This document shows positions 35,043 to 49,343 of a stretch of 64,000 nucleotides of DNA, one piece after another (position 1 is the first letter of the stretch; every line of letters starts with the position of its first letter). This DNA comes from Poecilobothrus nobilitatus (taxonomy: Eukaryota > Arthropoda > Insecta > Diptera > Dolichopodidae), in NCBI GenBank assembly GCA_947095535.1, contig OX352773.1:104857948-104921947 (forward strand), in the 5' to 3' direction. The notes below the pieces were generated by a model. That model was not told the origin of the DNA and ran no database searches. It saw only the letters and a list, made by a program, of their open reading frames with translations. Made by a program: the position numbers and the translations under genes.

Positions 35043-36632
35043 ATACCCGTACGATAGGATCGGGTATAATAAAATTACTCCTCCGTTTGTAACACCTCGA
35101 AATAAGCGAGCTAGATATACCTTCAAAGGTATGGATCGGATCAGAAAAAAATTCTAAGACTTTTGAGCCATGTCCGTCCGTCCGTCCGTCCGTCCGTCCG
35201 TCAGCACGCTAACTCAAAAACTAAGAAAGCTAGAATCTTGAAATTTACACAAAATATTTTGGGAGTAATTTGTAGGTTCCCTATTTTTTTTGGTTGAGTT
35301 TGGACCAAGCCTTAGGGTAGCTCTCGAACACCTAACTTTTAGATCCCCACATTTTTTTTGCAATAGAGCTATGAAATTTTAACTACTGATAGATCTCACA
35401 AAAATATTAATTTTATTTTTAATAACTTTTTTTTGTAGCCCCACCCGTTACGGAGCTACAGCTCCCCAAAGGTTCAAAAAAGCTCTATATTTAAATTGTT
35501 ATAGCACAAGTTGTATAAGGTATATCTTCATTTTGAAAACTCCAAACGATTACTACTTTCATTAGCTTTAAAAGTATATATACAATAAATATATATTTTT
35601 GGCATACGGTGTCTTAATTTACCGTTATGCGAAACTCAAATTTTGCAAAATTCTTTAAACCTTCCATCTTCTAAACGGTTAAAGTTGGAAACTTGAAATT
35701 TTGACAGAAGTTAGATCTTTGAAAATAAGTATGAGTCATTTCAGAAATTTTTTTGTATCAGCCCCCGTTTAGGAGCTGTAAGGGGTCAAAAACTGAAAAT
35801 TTCCTATTTTTAAACACCTGTAACTTGAACACCTGTTAAAATTTTTTTGAAGTACTACACAAAAATTAAAGCTCCAACATTATACTTTTATTTCTGTTAA
35901 CAACTTTTTTTAATAATATAGGGTTACTTTATAATTGACGAAAGTGTTAGTTGATTTTTTCAAATTTTCTAACAAATTCCTTTAAAACGAATTTTTTCCA
36001 TTTTGTTTTACTCGATAATTTGAAATTGTTGAGGATATAATGCGTAGTACATGAAAATTTAAATAAATAAACAACATAACGGTTGCTTGAAGAATTTTTA
36101 TTTATATGATATTAATATATATACATACTTATATAATATCATGTTTACTTACAATAATATCGTATATGTCACTAGTGAATGAATGATAAGAGTATATATA
36201 TATATTATAAAGCGCCGTATTTACATACATATATGTATTTTATTGTACTTATAAGAAATTATTCTGTCAATGGAATATTTAAATATAATATAATATAATA
36301 TTTAAAATTATATTTATTATTTTGTACTAAGTAAATTTAATATACATTTACCGCTTAGTATTAAATGGTACTATAGAATATTTGAAAAAGTTTTGGATTG
36401 ATAATCGTTATGTGGAAGGTTAGAATCTGCTTTAGAAGAATGTACATATAAACATGTAGTTTGAATATATGTACAACCCATAGTTCTAGAAATTATAAAA
36501 TTCACCCAAATTATTTTAAAATACTAAAATATTAAAAAAATAATATTGTAAGCAGAGTGACAGGCTGTGAACATACTAACGGTTCGTACGGGTATCTAAG
36601 AGTTGACAAAGTCAACTGTATTCTTCCTCGTT
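35043..36632 (+). mobile_element. Helentron/DINE-1-like element, B1
   Basis: Duplicate of A1 within copy B. Its (TCCG) tract has 7 units against 5 in A1, which accounts for the 8-bp offset change. Confidence 0.75.
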
Positions 36633-37588
36633 GAAAAAAAAATAAATCTTTTTTGAAATTTTATTACAAATGTAATCAATATGTTTTTTAAAATCTAGCT
36701 TATTATCGAATACAACACCTAAATATTTTCATCTACTTTTTCAATTATTTCATTTTCTATTTTAATATTGTCAATTGAGTTTCCATTAATAAACATACAT
36801 TTGGTTTTCTCAATATTTAAACTAAGTTTATTCATTCTAAACCACATACTTGAACTACCTAAATCATTATTAATGTTTTGTATACCTTCTTCCACGGTAT
36901 CGGCAACAGAATAAAGCAAAGCATCATCTGCGAATAAAACAATATTTGATAATACCACTCGTTGTCGTTCTATATCATTAACATATATTAGAAATAGTAG
37001 CACACCAAGAATAGAGCCTTGCAGCACACCTAGCAAAACATCAACAGCGTCTGATAAAGTATCATTAAATTTAGTTTTTTGCTTCCTATTAGATAGATAA
37101 GAACGAAACCACTCCAATTCTAGTTCCTGTATACCATATCTTTATAATTTTATTAATAAGAAATTTCTGTCAACCGTTTCGAATGGTCTTCTCAAGTCCA
37201 AGAATACAGCCACTATGACCTAGTTATCATGCACCGATATTTTCCAATTTGTAATTATCAAGTTTAACAGAGATTCACAACTATGATCTTTTCTGAATCC
37301 TGATTGATATTTAGCTATGAAGTTATATCTTTCCATATAATTCAGCAACTGGTAACAAGACTATTTTCTCAAGAATTTTTGCCTCCAATGTAATTGTATT
37401 AACCGGTCTAAATTCTGTAGCCTTGTTAGTACCTTTCTTTTTTTCAATGGCTATCACTACCGCTTCTTTCCATATCTTAGGAAATAGTCCACTCTGCAAT
37501 GAGCTGTTTGCAATTGACACAAAGTTGTTACCAATAAAATCTAGGTTATCCAGTATAATCTGTTTATTTACGAAGTAAAAGTCTTTTT

Positions 37589-39163
37589 ATACCCGTACGA
37601 TAGGATCGGGTATAATAAAATTACTCCTCCGTTTGTAACACCTCGAAATAAGCGAGCTAGATATACCTTCAAAGGTATGGATCGGATCAGAACAAAATTC
37701 TAAGACTTTTGAGCCATGTCCGTCCGTCCGTCAGCACGCTAACTCAAAAACTAAGAAAGCTAGAATCTTGAAATTTACACAAAATATTCTTGGAGTAATT
37801 TGTAGGTTCCCTATTTTTTTTGGTTGAGTTTGGACCAAACCTTAAGGTAGCTCTCGAACACCTAACTTTTAGATCCCGACATTTTTTTTGAAATAGAGCT
37901 ATGAAATTTTAACTGCTGATAGATCTCACAAAAATATTAATTTTATTTTTAATAACTTTTTTTTGTAGCCCCACCCGTTACGGAGCTACAGCTCCCCATA
38001 GGTTCGAAAAAGCTCTATATTTAAATTGTTATAGCACAAGTTGTATAAGGTATATCTTCATTTTGAAAACGCCAAACGATTACTACTTTCATTAGCTTTA
38101 AAAGTATATATACAATAAATATATATTTGTGGCATACGGTGTCTTAATTTACCGTTATGCAAAACTCAAATTTTGCAAAATTCTTTAACCCTTCTATCTT
38201 CTAAACGGTTAAAGTTGGAAACTTGAAATTTTGACAGAAGTTAGATCTTTAAAAATTAGTATGAGTCATTTCAGAAATTTTTTTTGTATCACCCCCCGTT
38301 TAGGAGCTGTAAGGGGTCAAAAACTGAAAATTTCCTATTTTTAAACACCTGTAACTTGAACACCTGTTAAAATTTGTTTGAATTAATACACAAAAATTAA
38401 AGCCTCAACATTATACTTTTATTTCTGTTAACAACTTTTTTTAATAATATAGGGTTACTTTATAATTGACGAAAGTGTTAGTTGATTTTTTCAAATTTTC
38501 TAACAAATTTCTTTAAAACGAATTTTTTCCATTTTGTTTTACTCGATAATTTGAAATTGTTGAGGATATAATGCGTAGTATAAAAAAAATGTAAATAAAT
38601 AAACAACATAACGGTTGCTTGAAGAATTTTTATTATTATTTATATGATATTGATATATATACATACTTATATAATATCATGTTTATTTACATATCGCATA
38701 TGTCACTAGTGAATGAATGATAAGAGTATATATGTATATTATATAGCGCCGTATTTACATACATATATGTATTTTATTGTATTTATAAGAAATTATTCTG
38801 TCAATGGAATATTTAAATATAATAAATTATAATATTTAAAATTATATTTACTATTTTGTACTAAGTAAATTTAATATACATTTACCGCTTAGTATTAAAT
38901 GTTACTATAGAATATTTGAAAAAGTTTTAGATTGATAATCGTTATGTGGAAGGTTAGAATCTGCTTTAGAAGAATGTACATATAAACATATAGTTTGAAT
39001 ATATGTACAACCCATAAGTTCTAGAAATTATAAAATTCACCCAAATTATTTTAAAATACTAAAATATTAAAAAAATAATATTGTAGGCAGAGTGACTGTG
39101 AACATACTAACGGTTCGTACGGGTATCTAAGAGTTGACAAAGTCAACTGTATTCTTCCTCGTT
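37589..39163 (+). mobile_element. Helentron/DINE-1-like element, B2
   Basis: Duplicate of A2. Its (TCCG) tract has 3 units against 8 in A2, which accounts for the 20-bp offset change. Confidence 0.75.
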
Positions 39164-39530
39164 TTATTTAAGATATTTTTAAGTTGATTTATATTTATAG
39201 ATTTAAATTTAAATGGATTAATGTTATTATTTTCAATTATATTTATAAATTGTACTGATTTTATATAATTATTTATTTCATTTATACTTTCAACAAAAAA
39301 GTTATTAAATTTATTAGCAATCTTTAGGTTCAATTATTTTTTCATTATTAAAAATTACTTCATTAATGACATGTGGGGTTTTTTTTAAGAACATACTTTT
39401 TTATATTTCTCCACATTACAGTTTGATCACTAGTTTAAATTTTATTACTGATATAAGCATTTTTTGTTTTAGTTAAGTCGCTTTTATATAAATTTCTAAT
39501 ATGCTTATAATTAAGCCAATCACTATTATT

Positions 39531-40804
39531 ATACCCGTACGATAAGGATCGGGTATATTAAAATTGCTCCTCCGTTTGTAACACCTCGAAATAAGCTAGC
39601 TAGATATACCTTCAAAGGTATGGATTGGATCAGAAAAAAATTTTAAGACGATTGAGCTTTGTCCGTCCGTCCGTCCGTCTGTCCGTCAGCAAGATAACTC
39701 AAAAACGAAGAAAGCTAGAGTCTTGAAATTAACACAAAATATTCTTACGACAATTTGTAGGTTCCCTATTTTTTTTGGGTGAGATCCGACCACAACTTCG
39801 GGTAGCTCTCGAACACCTAACTTTTAGATCCCCACATTTTTTTTGAAATAGAGACATGAAATTTTAACTGCTGAGAGATAATATAAAAATATTAATTTTA
39901 TAATTTAAAACTTTTTTTTGTAGCCCCATCCGTTACGGAGCTACAGCTCCTCAAACTTTTAAAAAGCCCTATTTTTAAATGCATATGTCTCATGTTCTAC
40001 TTAAGATTTTTTCAACCAGAAAACGTCATTCGACAGGTATTTGTTTTAAATTTATAAATTAGTATCAAAATTGTACAATGCTTTTAAATTTAGTATTTAA
40101 ATTTACCGTTATATAAAAACCAAATTTTGCATGATTTTTCTACTCTCATAACTCCGGAACGCTTTCAAATAGGGACTTGCAATTTTGAGAGCAGAAAGAA
40201 CTCTTAGAATTAGTATAAGTTTGCTCAGAAATTTTTTTGGACCACCACCTGTTTATGAGGTATTAGGGCTCAAAAATTGAAAATTTCCTATTTTTAAACA
40301 CCTTTAACTTAGGCACCTGTACACATTTTTCTTCGGCAAGACAAAAACATTAAAGGTCCCGTAATATATTTGTACGTGTGTTAATGGTTTCTTTTAATTG
40401 TATAGGGTTCCTAAGTTACAGCCCCCCAAAATTTCAAAAAACCCCTATTTTCAGATGTATATATCTCAGGTTCTGTGTAGTAGTTTTACAATCTAAAAAC
40501 ACTAGAAAACCGGAATTTTTGTTATCTCCATTTGCCGCTTAGTATTAAATGGTACTATAGCATATTTGGAAAAGTTAGATAGATAATCGTTATTCGGAAG
40601 GTTAGAATCTGCTTTTGAAGAATGTATAAACATATAGTTTGAATATATGTACAACCCACAGTTCTAGAAATTATAAAATTTCGCCCAAATTATTTTAAAA
40701 TATTAAAAAATTAAAAAAATAATATTATAAGCAGAGTGATAGGCATACTAACGGGTCGTACGGGTATCTAAGAGTTGACAAAGGCAACTGTATTTTTCCT
40801 CGTT
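39531..40804 (+). mobile_element. Helentron/DINE-1-like element, B3
   Basis: Duplicate of A3, including the imperfect hairpin. It carries the one base substitution I noticed (T at 39882). Confidence 0.75.
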
Positions 40805-42739
40805 ATTAGTTAATTTTGCTTTAGTGTACAAATTAATTTTTTGAGCTTTCATAACCTTAGTTCATTTGTATACCAATTAATTGATTTTGTTTAATATCTT
40901 TTACTACCACAAAGTCTTTCACTATATTATGTAAATTATTATTAAATATATTTGCTTTACTATTACAATCTACAAAGTAAGTTGTTGCCTAAAAAAGTCT
41001 AAATAAGTTTTTGTTATATTTCAAAAATTTAATTTTAGTCTTTTGTCTTTTTACATTATTATCGTCTTAGATATATAAAATAGAGTTAAAAAAAAAAAAA
41101 GTTTGATATGAATTGGATTCGATCCTCGATACTACACCTACAAATGTGTTGAACAGATTACAAACATAATAAAAGGCTTCACCGAACGACTAATAAAATA
41201 AATGAATATATAAATTAAAAATAAAATGTTCAACATTTTGCGGAATATAAATATGTAATACATACATATAATTTGATAATAATTCATTTGGGGGAATAAT
41301 GTTCCATTTTTTCATATGAATACAGAATTGGGCAACTTTTTTTTGTTTTGTTTTTTTTCGTTTGCTGTCTTATTCTGTTCTAACCTGATCTGCTCTGATT
41401 TGTTCTGAAAACTAATAAACAAACCTATTAGGTACGGGCGACGGTAAAGGGAAAGAAAAAAATCATAAAAAAAAAAATATTTTTTCATTCATTCATTTTT
41501 TGCGAATTGATTTTTTTTTGTATATATTGATTTTATTTTGTATTGACATACATACATACCAATATATGTGCATATACAAAGAAATTTTCTTAAATAATTT
41601 TAAATTGTTATTTTATAAATTTTAAAATAACAAAACAAGGCCAAACAAATATTTTATTATAATTATTGTTTATGAATTGTAAATTGTAATGGGTAATCTA
41701 TTTTATTTTGATTTATTTTTTTTGTTAAAAAGCAAATAAATAATTAAAATAACTATACTTTATTATAATCAAAGTATAGTTATAGTAAGTAGTTCCACTA
41801 TTTTTTATAAATCTAATGCATTTTTCATACAACAAAAAAGTCTATTTTCAAAAGTAGGTGCTATATTTCTCCATTTTTGATATCCACTGTGTGTCTGTGT
41901 CTGTGCATAATGCAAACATTTAAAAAGAAGATTCTAGATTCCCGTAATTTTACTACAGGAACCCAAATAAATTTATTGGTGTGCGAGTATAATATATTAG
42001 GTATAGGGATAACTGAAATTGGAATTGTGTATAGATTCGGGTGGATAGTGGATACCCAAATAAATATTTTATTCTTTTTGGCTTCAATTTCAAGTCGTTT
42101 TTTTTTATTGTCTTTTTCGTACATGATAAATTTTTATTACTATCCACTTTTTACATTAAGTTAGCTTAATTTAGTTACAAAATATTTTTATAGTGTTTGT
42201 TTTTTCATTTCTTATTAGTATACATATTTAGTGTGTCTGACTCTGGTACGATTCCGGATGGAAACATAATATTTTTTTGTATATAAATTACAAATAATCA
42301 CTTTTTTTTTTATTTACTGCATTATTTGCAAAGTACAAATTATAAATTATGCTGAAATGCAAGATGTTATAGTTATATGTGTATACCTATGTCTTATGAA
42401 TATTAAAATAAAATCCACCAGAATTAACTCCGTCATTCTATGGCGGGTCAACCAGCAGCTAGTAAAAAATATTTTTGTAAATCTTAGTAGATAAAATCCT
42501 CTATATGGGTTAATAGGCCAAAAAAAAAAATTAAAAAATATTTTTATAGTATTTTCATTTCTCTTATTAGTATAATATTTAGTGTGTCTGACTCTGGTAC
42601 GATTCCTGATGAAAACATAATATTTTTTTTGTATATAAATTACAAATAATGACTTTTTTTCTTTTTATTTACTGCATTATTTGGCAGAGTACAAATTATA
42701 CATTATTCCGCAATTGCAAAAACAAATACTTATGTATAT

Positions 42740-43082
42740 AACGAGGAAAAGAGTGCACACTGAGTTATTTTCATTTAAAAAGAGAAGTTGTATGGCAGCT
42801 ACCCGAACCTGTTGCACCATCGAAACCAAGTTTTACAGAAGTTGCTGCCATAAAACTTGATCATCATTTGCACAATTTCAGATACCTACCTTGAATAGAT
42901 AGTCTCCTTATTTTTTGAGTATCGTGCGGACGGACGGACAGACGTACATGGCTTAATCGGATCAGAATTCAATTCTGAGCCGATTCATACCTTTGACACT
43001 ATATCTAGCTCGACTCTTTTAAGATGTCACAAACGTAATGGTAAATTTATTATACCCTTGAACATAGTTCATACGGGGGTAT
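42740..43082 (-). mobile_element. Short Helentron/DINE-1-like element (copy B)
   Basis: Duplicate of 28752-29094 at offset 13988, without differences I could see. Confidence 0.65.
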
Positions 43083-43631
43083 AAAAATGAAATCTACCAT
43101 AATTAACTGCGTCATTCTACGACGGGCCAACAGGTAGTTTAATTGCAATATTTATACTTTTGTTTTATATATTTTTTACATTGTAAATTGGTTGGTGTTA
43201 AACTAAATAAATGAATAATACCTATATAATTTTGAAAATAAAAATAAAAAAAGCAAGATTGAATGAAAACCAATTTTTCAAAACACAATTTTTAGATACT
43301 GTGGTTTGCAACCAAAACTTGTAAATTTTCTTAGAATTTTGTATGTAAGAAAAATGCAACAATTTGCGTTTTATTTTGAAAAAAAATTTTTTGCAGGTGC
43401 CGAAATTACAGCTGTCTAAAAAGACAAAATTTTAATTTTTGATCTGAAAGATTTTTCTTTTATTAAAATTTCTAGATTCTAAATAAGGAGCCTGCAGGAG
43501 TAATAAAGAAAGCAAAATTTTGGGAAATTTTCCTTTCACATAATGATAAATGTAAATACAGGGTTCATTTGTAGTATGTCATGATCTGTCATTTTTTTTC
43601 ATTGTATTCAGTAATGTTTACAATTTCATCA

Positions 43632-43928
43632 TGGACCACCGTAAACATCGTGAATTTGCTGATTTTGTTTTGGAACAACTTGAAAACGATAACGATTTTT
43701 TTAAGAAAATCATCTCCGATGAGGCTCACTTTCATCTGAGTGCTGAGGTAAATAAACAAAACTGTCGATTCTGATGCAAAGAAAATCCACAAATAATTCA
43801 TGAACAACAGTTACATTCACCTAAATTGACATTTGTGATTTTTGATCTAGTGGAATCAATGGTACGTACTTCTTTCTATGAAGTTATTTAGAATCAGAAC
43901 TATTTTGGAAATCTTGCCTATTATAAAA
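43632..43928 (+). pseudogene. mariner/Tc1-like transposase fragment (copy B)
   Basis: Duplicate of the copy-A fragment at offset 13988. Confidence 0.65.
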
Positions 43929-44767
43929 GTTATTTGAATTGTTTAGCTTAGCATTAAAGCTTTTTGAATTATTTTGGGTATTTTTTTTTTTATTTTTTAT
44001 TTTTTTTATTTATTTTTTATTTATTTTTTATTTATTTTTTATTTTTTTTCGTTTTGTTCTTTTATTTCCATTTTGATTATATTAAAATGATAATTAGACT
44101 TTTTAAATTCTAGTCTAATGCAAGAATCTTAAGGGTTTCTTTCATTGCCATTTTGATTATATTAAATGATAATTAGGCTTTTTAAATTCTAGTCTAATGC
44201 AAGAATCTTAAGGTTTTCTTTTATTTATAATATTTTTTTTTCTTTATTAAATTCATATTTGAAAATATTACAAATATTAAATCTGAACAAAATAATTTTT
44301 TTTTTTTATGGTCTTAGCCCAAGCTTTACGACCTTAAATTATTATGACAATTCAATTAAAAAGTATTTTCTTCTTCATTATATAAAATTAAATACAATTA
44401 ATGTAATAAATAGAAAAGTTATTTAATACAATATAAAATTAGAGAGAATAGATATTTCAATACTAGAATAAAAATTAAAAAATTAAAAATCGTAAAAAAA
44501 TTACGATTTACACATGTGATTTCTAATTGATGCCGTAGCAAAAACGGTTTAATTTAATTTTTAAACTCTGTTACACTCTTAATTAATTTGAAAGTTTCAG
44601 GAAGTTATATATAATGATATACTTTTAGACAGTTATATAAACAATTGTTTTTCTTTTTATTTGAATGGAATAACGATAAATAAAAATTTGCTTTATTGCG
44701 CGTATCGTATGGTGATTGTGGATGTCGATCATTCTGTTGAGTATGAAATTATGCTTGATTTCGTTAT

Positions 44768-45978
44768 TAACAATTTTAAAAGCGAGAATATACATTTTGC
44801 ATTTGCATAGATTTGAAAAAGTAATATATTGAGTAGAGCATATTAAAGCTATAGGGTGCTTGGAAATCTGTGAATAATTTTTTTACTTTTTTTGTGCAAG
44901 ATATTTCAATATATTTAGATATTGTTGAGGAGCTCTACTTAATATAGGATTCAAGTAAGTGATATGCGATTTAATAAGAGATGAATATATAGTGTATAAG
45001 CCTTTGTTCGATAGAAAGTTTCTTAACCTGCGTGTTATAAAAATATAGAGAGCTAAATTTTTCATTACGTGTTCAATGTGAGCACTCTAATTTGCTTTTC
45101 TATCTACTATTAGACCAAAATAATTAAATTTTTTACGATTTCTATATTCTCATTGTTGAAACGGAATGTAGTCCTCATATCTAAACTTTTATTTTCGAAT
45201 AATAAAATTTTGGTTTTCTTTACATTTAAGCTAAGACGATGTTTTCTCAACCATACTTGTATAATACTCAGATCATTTCGAATACAGCTCTTCAAATCAT
45301 CTTCACTATCACATACATATTTCAGTACAGCGTCATCTGCATACAGCTACAGGTTTCCACTGATGTTTAAAGGAGTTAGTCGTTTATATAAATATTAAAC
45401 AGATCAGGCGGGCTACTTGATCTGTTTTCAAGATAAGTTTTGAATAACTTCAGTTGTAAGTCAGACAAATGAAGTTTAGAGAGTTTTGATAATATCAAAA
45501 CTCTCGATCATATTGATATGATCAAACAATCAAATGCTTTTTTAAGATCTAGAAAAACACGAGCCACATAGGTACTTTTTATTATCCATATTTTTCGAGA
45601 TAAAATTTGTTAAACCTAGACAAGCCGCTAATAGAATTGGATTTTGGGTTTGTGAACTATACTAATAAAAAGCATTTAATGATCAGAAATACATGTATCT
45701 AATATGAAAGTAATATTTTTGTTTTACTAAGTCTGTAATAAAGTGATCGATTATTGATTTGGAGTGCGTTCCGATTTTGGTAGGATATTTTTCAGAAATG
45801 TTATTAAAAATTATAAAAAAACCATAGCATATTAATATATAGCTTGTTGTCAGAGTTATTGCTTTTTAGTAAATTGATATTCATATCACCTATTGCAACT
45901 GACCCTTTGTATTTAAAAGTTATTTCATCGATTTTGGTTGAATCATTCATTCTCATATGAGATCTATATATTCCTATA
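44768..45978 (-). mobile_element. Second LINE remnants (copy B)
   Basis: Duplicate of 30780-31990 at offset 13988, with the same open pieces at 44883-45065 and 45110-45295. Confidence 0.75.
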
Positions 45979-46769
45979 ATATAGCTATTTTATTTTAATA
46001 ATTTTTCGTCTATCATATTACATACTATTTCCCAACTGCTCACTAAAGATTAAGTTACTATATATGTTATTTCTTAAGTAAATAGCAACCCCGCCATATG
46101 CATCATGTCTATTCCATGTCTTTTATTTACAATTCCCCCTTACGGTATTATTTACAACTCCCGCTTAAGGTACTTGTTTTATATATACCATAATATTTTA
46201 CCCTTGAATTAACTTTTTTTCTGTTTCAGATAAGTTTTTGCTTTGGATGTGTTTTTGGGTATAATTGCATTCAATTGGGGCACTATATTTTGTATATTAA
46301 ACACTATTGAACGTTGTTATAAATTATCTGCTATATGTTAACCAAAATGTTAATTAAATAAATAATATATAATTTTAAAATTAAAAATAATTGTTTTATT
46401 ATATGTACTTTGAAATAAAGTATTGAATTAAGCAAATTATAAATGTTGCTTATAATATTTAATATTTGAATATAAAACCGGCTTAATACATGTGTCCACA
46501 TCTACGGTAAAACTTCGAAGAAGAAGTTTTTTATACCTAAATTACCATGACGTAAAGATTAGTCGTTAACGGCTCTTTGCGGCAGATACGGTAATTAATA
46601 GTGTTACCATCGATTTTCCCATTCGACCATCCTTAATAATTTTGGGATCCAGAAGATAGAATGTAAATAAAAAATAGAATTAAGATAAGTAAGTAAGTTA
46701 ATTAAGCAAAATTTTAAATTTTTTAAATCAATTAATGTAAGACTAATGTTTAGTTAACATCATCTTTAT

Positions 46770-47600
46770 ACAATATATAATCGTTATCCGTATTTACGAT
46801 TATTCGTGATTCCATTTTATACGCGTAACTGTCAGTGATGTTTGGTTCTTCGTGCTCTCCATCCTTCACAATTTTTCGTCTGTCAAAATGCAACTATATG
46901 AACCCAGTAAAAGTTTTAAGCCGGAACCAAACTGTACCTTTCCATTTGCCACTTCCTTCGTTTATTGTATTCTCGTAGTTTTCGTTTTGTATTTTTTCAA
47001 TATTTTTTCGCACTTGTTCCCGAATTGCGATGTTTTTCACGTTTTTCTTGAAATTGCAGCCTAATATTTTTCTCGATTATCTCCATTATTCCCATTTTGT
47101 TTTTTGATCGGCGTGTTCACCTGCCATAGTACCTGAGTTACCTGAGTACTTGAATTACGATGTAATGTGGTTGTTCTACTTGTTCATTTTCGCGCTGTAC
47201 ATAACTGTAAAAGGTGGAGTTTTATCTCGCGGTCTTTACAAAAGGATTGAAACTGGTTTGAAATAAAAGCTCCTACTTTATCTGCAATGATCTGCTAGGG
47301 GTAACTTAAAATTTCAGTGATTTCCTCGAGCTTCTATATAGATTCTACAGTGTTTTGACTTTTGTTGGAAGAGGCAAAGATACTTTGTAAAACTATCGAT
47401 TACAGCAAAGATGAATTTGCAATGTCTTTAATTTACTTACATAGGTGCTAGATGATCCACGTAAAAATATTGCAGTGGTATTTTGCCTTTTAGGATTAAT
47501 TGAAGATAACATTCTCCTTTTCTGGTTTTTCTTTCTTGTAAAATACATTTGATGCAATTGGGAATAAGGACCTGGTATGTAATCTGTTAGGAGCTGAAAA
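46770..47600 (-). pseudogene. Ty3/gypsy integrase remnant
   Basis: On the minus strand, from right to left: HQMYFTRKK (about 47535), FIFAVIDSFTKYLCLF (about 47360-47410), which matches the start of the catalytic core of gypsy integrases (the D in VIDSFTK is the first catalytic Asp), then after a deletion IREQVRKNIEKIQNENYENT (about 46970-47030), the charged stretch near the integrase C-terminus where 'KIQ..NK' is typical. Several frameshifts and missing core residues make it a fossil. Confidence 0.55.
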
Positions 47601-48450
47601 CAAACAACCAGATTTTTTGTTGTCGTTCTTAAGACTACTTTTTATTTTTAATTTTTTCTTATTTATATTAAAACTTTTTAACATTCCTCAATGTTAATTA
47701 CGAAATGCTTATTAATACCTTTTAATATATTTTATTTAAAATTAATTAAAATTTAATAATGAAAGTAAATGCTAAATTGACATTTTTCAAAAGTGAATGA
47801 ATTACATTCACGTTAACATAATGCATGAAAGTTAACATTATATAACATTAACACACCATCATTGTTATGCTTATTTATATCACTTCTCCACTTCTTGATA
47901 AGAGATAGAGATGGGAACTAATGCATTATTTCCATAATTATTAAGTAGACATAATGCATTAATTTTTTTAATAATTCATTAAAATAATTATTTTGAATTA
48001 ATTTTTCACAGCAATTCATTAAAATAATGCATTATATTTAAAAAAGTGCATTATTTAAAATAATACAAATTATTTTGAATTACTTTGAATTATTTTGAAT
48101 TCTTTTTGAATTAAAAAAAATTATAATTATGTATTATTCAAAAATAATTAAAATAATTCAATTATTTCTTAATTCAAAAATAATTCAAATAATTTAATGA
48201 ATTCCTTGTTTAATTCAAAAGTAATTCAAATAATTCAATTAATTACTACTTTAATTCAATGTTACAAATAAGAAATGTGAAGTAAAACAAGTTTTTTGCT
48301 TGAAAATATGTTTAAAGATATTGGATAATTTTTTTTTCTTTTATGTTTAATAATTAATTTGCAATTAGAATAAATAATAATACTTTTATTGTTTTTTTAT
48401 GTTGGAAATTTGCAGTTATTGTTATTAGAGCTTACATTTTCATTTAATTT
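47601..48450. other. Low-complexity AATTATTTTGAATTA-rich DNA
   Basis: From about 47890 to 48260 the sequence is a degenerate array of AATTCATTAAAATAATT and AATTATTTTGAATTA words on both strands. No gene is seen here. Confidence 0.7.
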
Positions 48451-48689
48451 TATTCTTTTAGTTTAGTATTTCTAGCTGAAAAAAGTAGTAATAGGCTATG
48501 AGAGTTCTGGAAATGTACATCTGGCAACTCTAAACTGGAAAAAGTTCTGCGTAAAAAGTGAAGTTTAGGGTATACGGCAACCTTAATTATGAATAAAATG
48601 AAATGAAAAAAGAAATGCTTATAATAATAATAAAATTTAGTATGTATGTTAATAGCATAGAAAATTAAAATGACGTCAGGGAATTTCAT

Positions 48690-49337
48690 AGTTGGTGTTA
48701 TCAATGAATAGTTTTTTGTAAACGGTTTTGAATAAAGAATTTAAAAAAGTGTAATAAATTATTAACTCTGAGTGTATGGCGCTAGAGAAATTCCTTTTAG
48801 AAAAAGAAAAAAAAACATTAAGATTAAAAATTAGTTTTGTGGTTTCTTGAATTTGAAAATATGAATAATTAGATTTGAAATAATAGAATAAATAGAAAGT
48901 TCTTATCTGCTATACTTAATAATGTACAATATTTAAAACATTGCAAATTTTTTATCATAAATTTCATAGTAATTATTTAATAAATAAATGGGTGTTATCG
49001 ATGAGTAGTTTTTGTATGCGGTTTTACGTTAAGAATGTAAAAAACATAAATGTTAGATAAGAGTTGTAAAAAAGTGTTAGGTGAAATAACACTTTTCTTA
49101 GGAATTCTTTAAACAAAAAAAAGTTTTTTTTAATTCAATTTCAATTAGGATGTATGTGGTTTTATAGTACCCAAAAGAGCAAAAAATCTAAGATTAAGTC
49201 TAGTTCTTCTTTGTTTAAAAATTAAAAATTAATAGAAAAACGGTAATGCTAAATTCTAATGAAATTAATCTATAGAAAAAATCACTTTTCTTATGAAACT
49301 ATTTTTTGTTTTTCTTTTCTTTGATATATTAACTTTA
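48690..49337. repeat. Diverged direct repeats flanking the Polinton on its left
   Basis: GGTGTTATCAATGAATAG then TTTTTTGTAAACGGTTTT at about 48695-48733 recurs as GGTGTTATCGATGAGTAG then TTTTTGTATGCGGTTTT at about 48990-49024. AGGATGTATGTGGTTTTATAG at about 49148 matches AGGATGTTTGTGGTTTTCTGG at about 57856, on the other side of the Polinton and in the same orientation. Confidence 0.5.
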
Positions 49338-49343
49338 TGTGTG
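49338..49343. repeat. Target site duplication, left
   Basis: TGTGTG directly before the AG end. The same six bases follow the right end at 57762-57767. The length is that expected for Polintons, but the sequence is simple, so a chance match is a little more likely than usual. Confidence 0.7.

Larger units (their letters stand above)
34510..40978 (-). mobile_element. CR1/Jockey-like LINE split by three insertions (copy B)
   Basis: Same element, same breaks and same three insertions as in copy A. The open pieces at 34514-34948, 36719-37117, 37323-37520 and 39127-39333 are identical in protein to those of copy A. Confidence 0.8.
32789..46763. repeat. 14-kb segmental duplication, copy B
   Basis: Tandem direct copy of 18786-32774, starting CAAATTG at 32789 and ending TAGTTAACATCAT at 46763, after which unrelated sequence begins (CTTTATACAATATATAATCG). 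All elements listed for copy A recur here with the same lesions, so they predate the duplication. Confidence 0.95.

Noticed and set aside
46852..47064. 70-codon plus-strand frame
   Set aside because: Antisense to the gypsy integrase remnant, whose motifs are on the minus strand.
48450..48704. 84-codon minus-strand frame left of the Polinton
   Set aside because: Aromatic- and Ile-rich composition typical of AT-rich noise; no motif.
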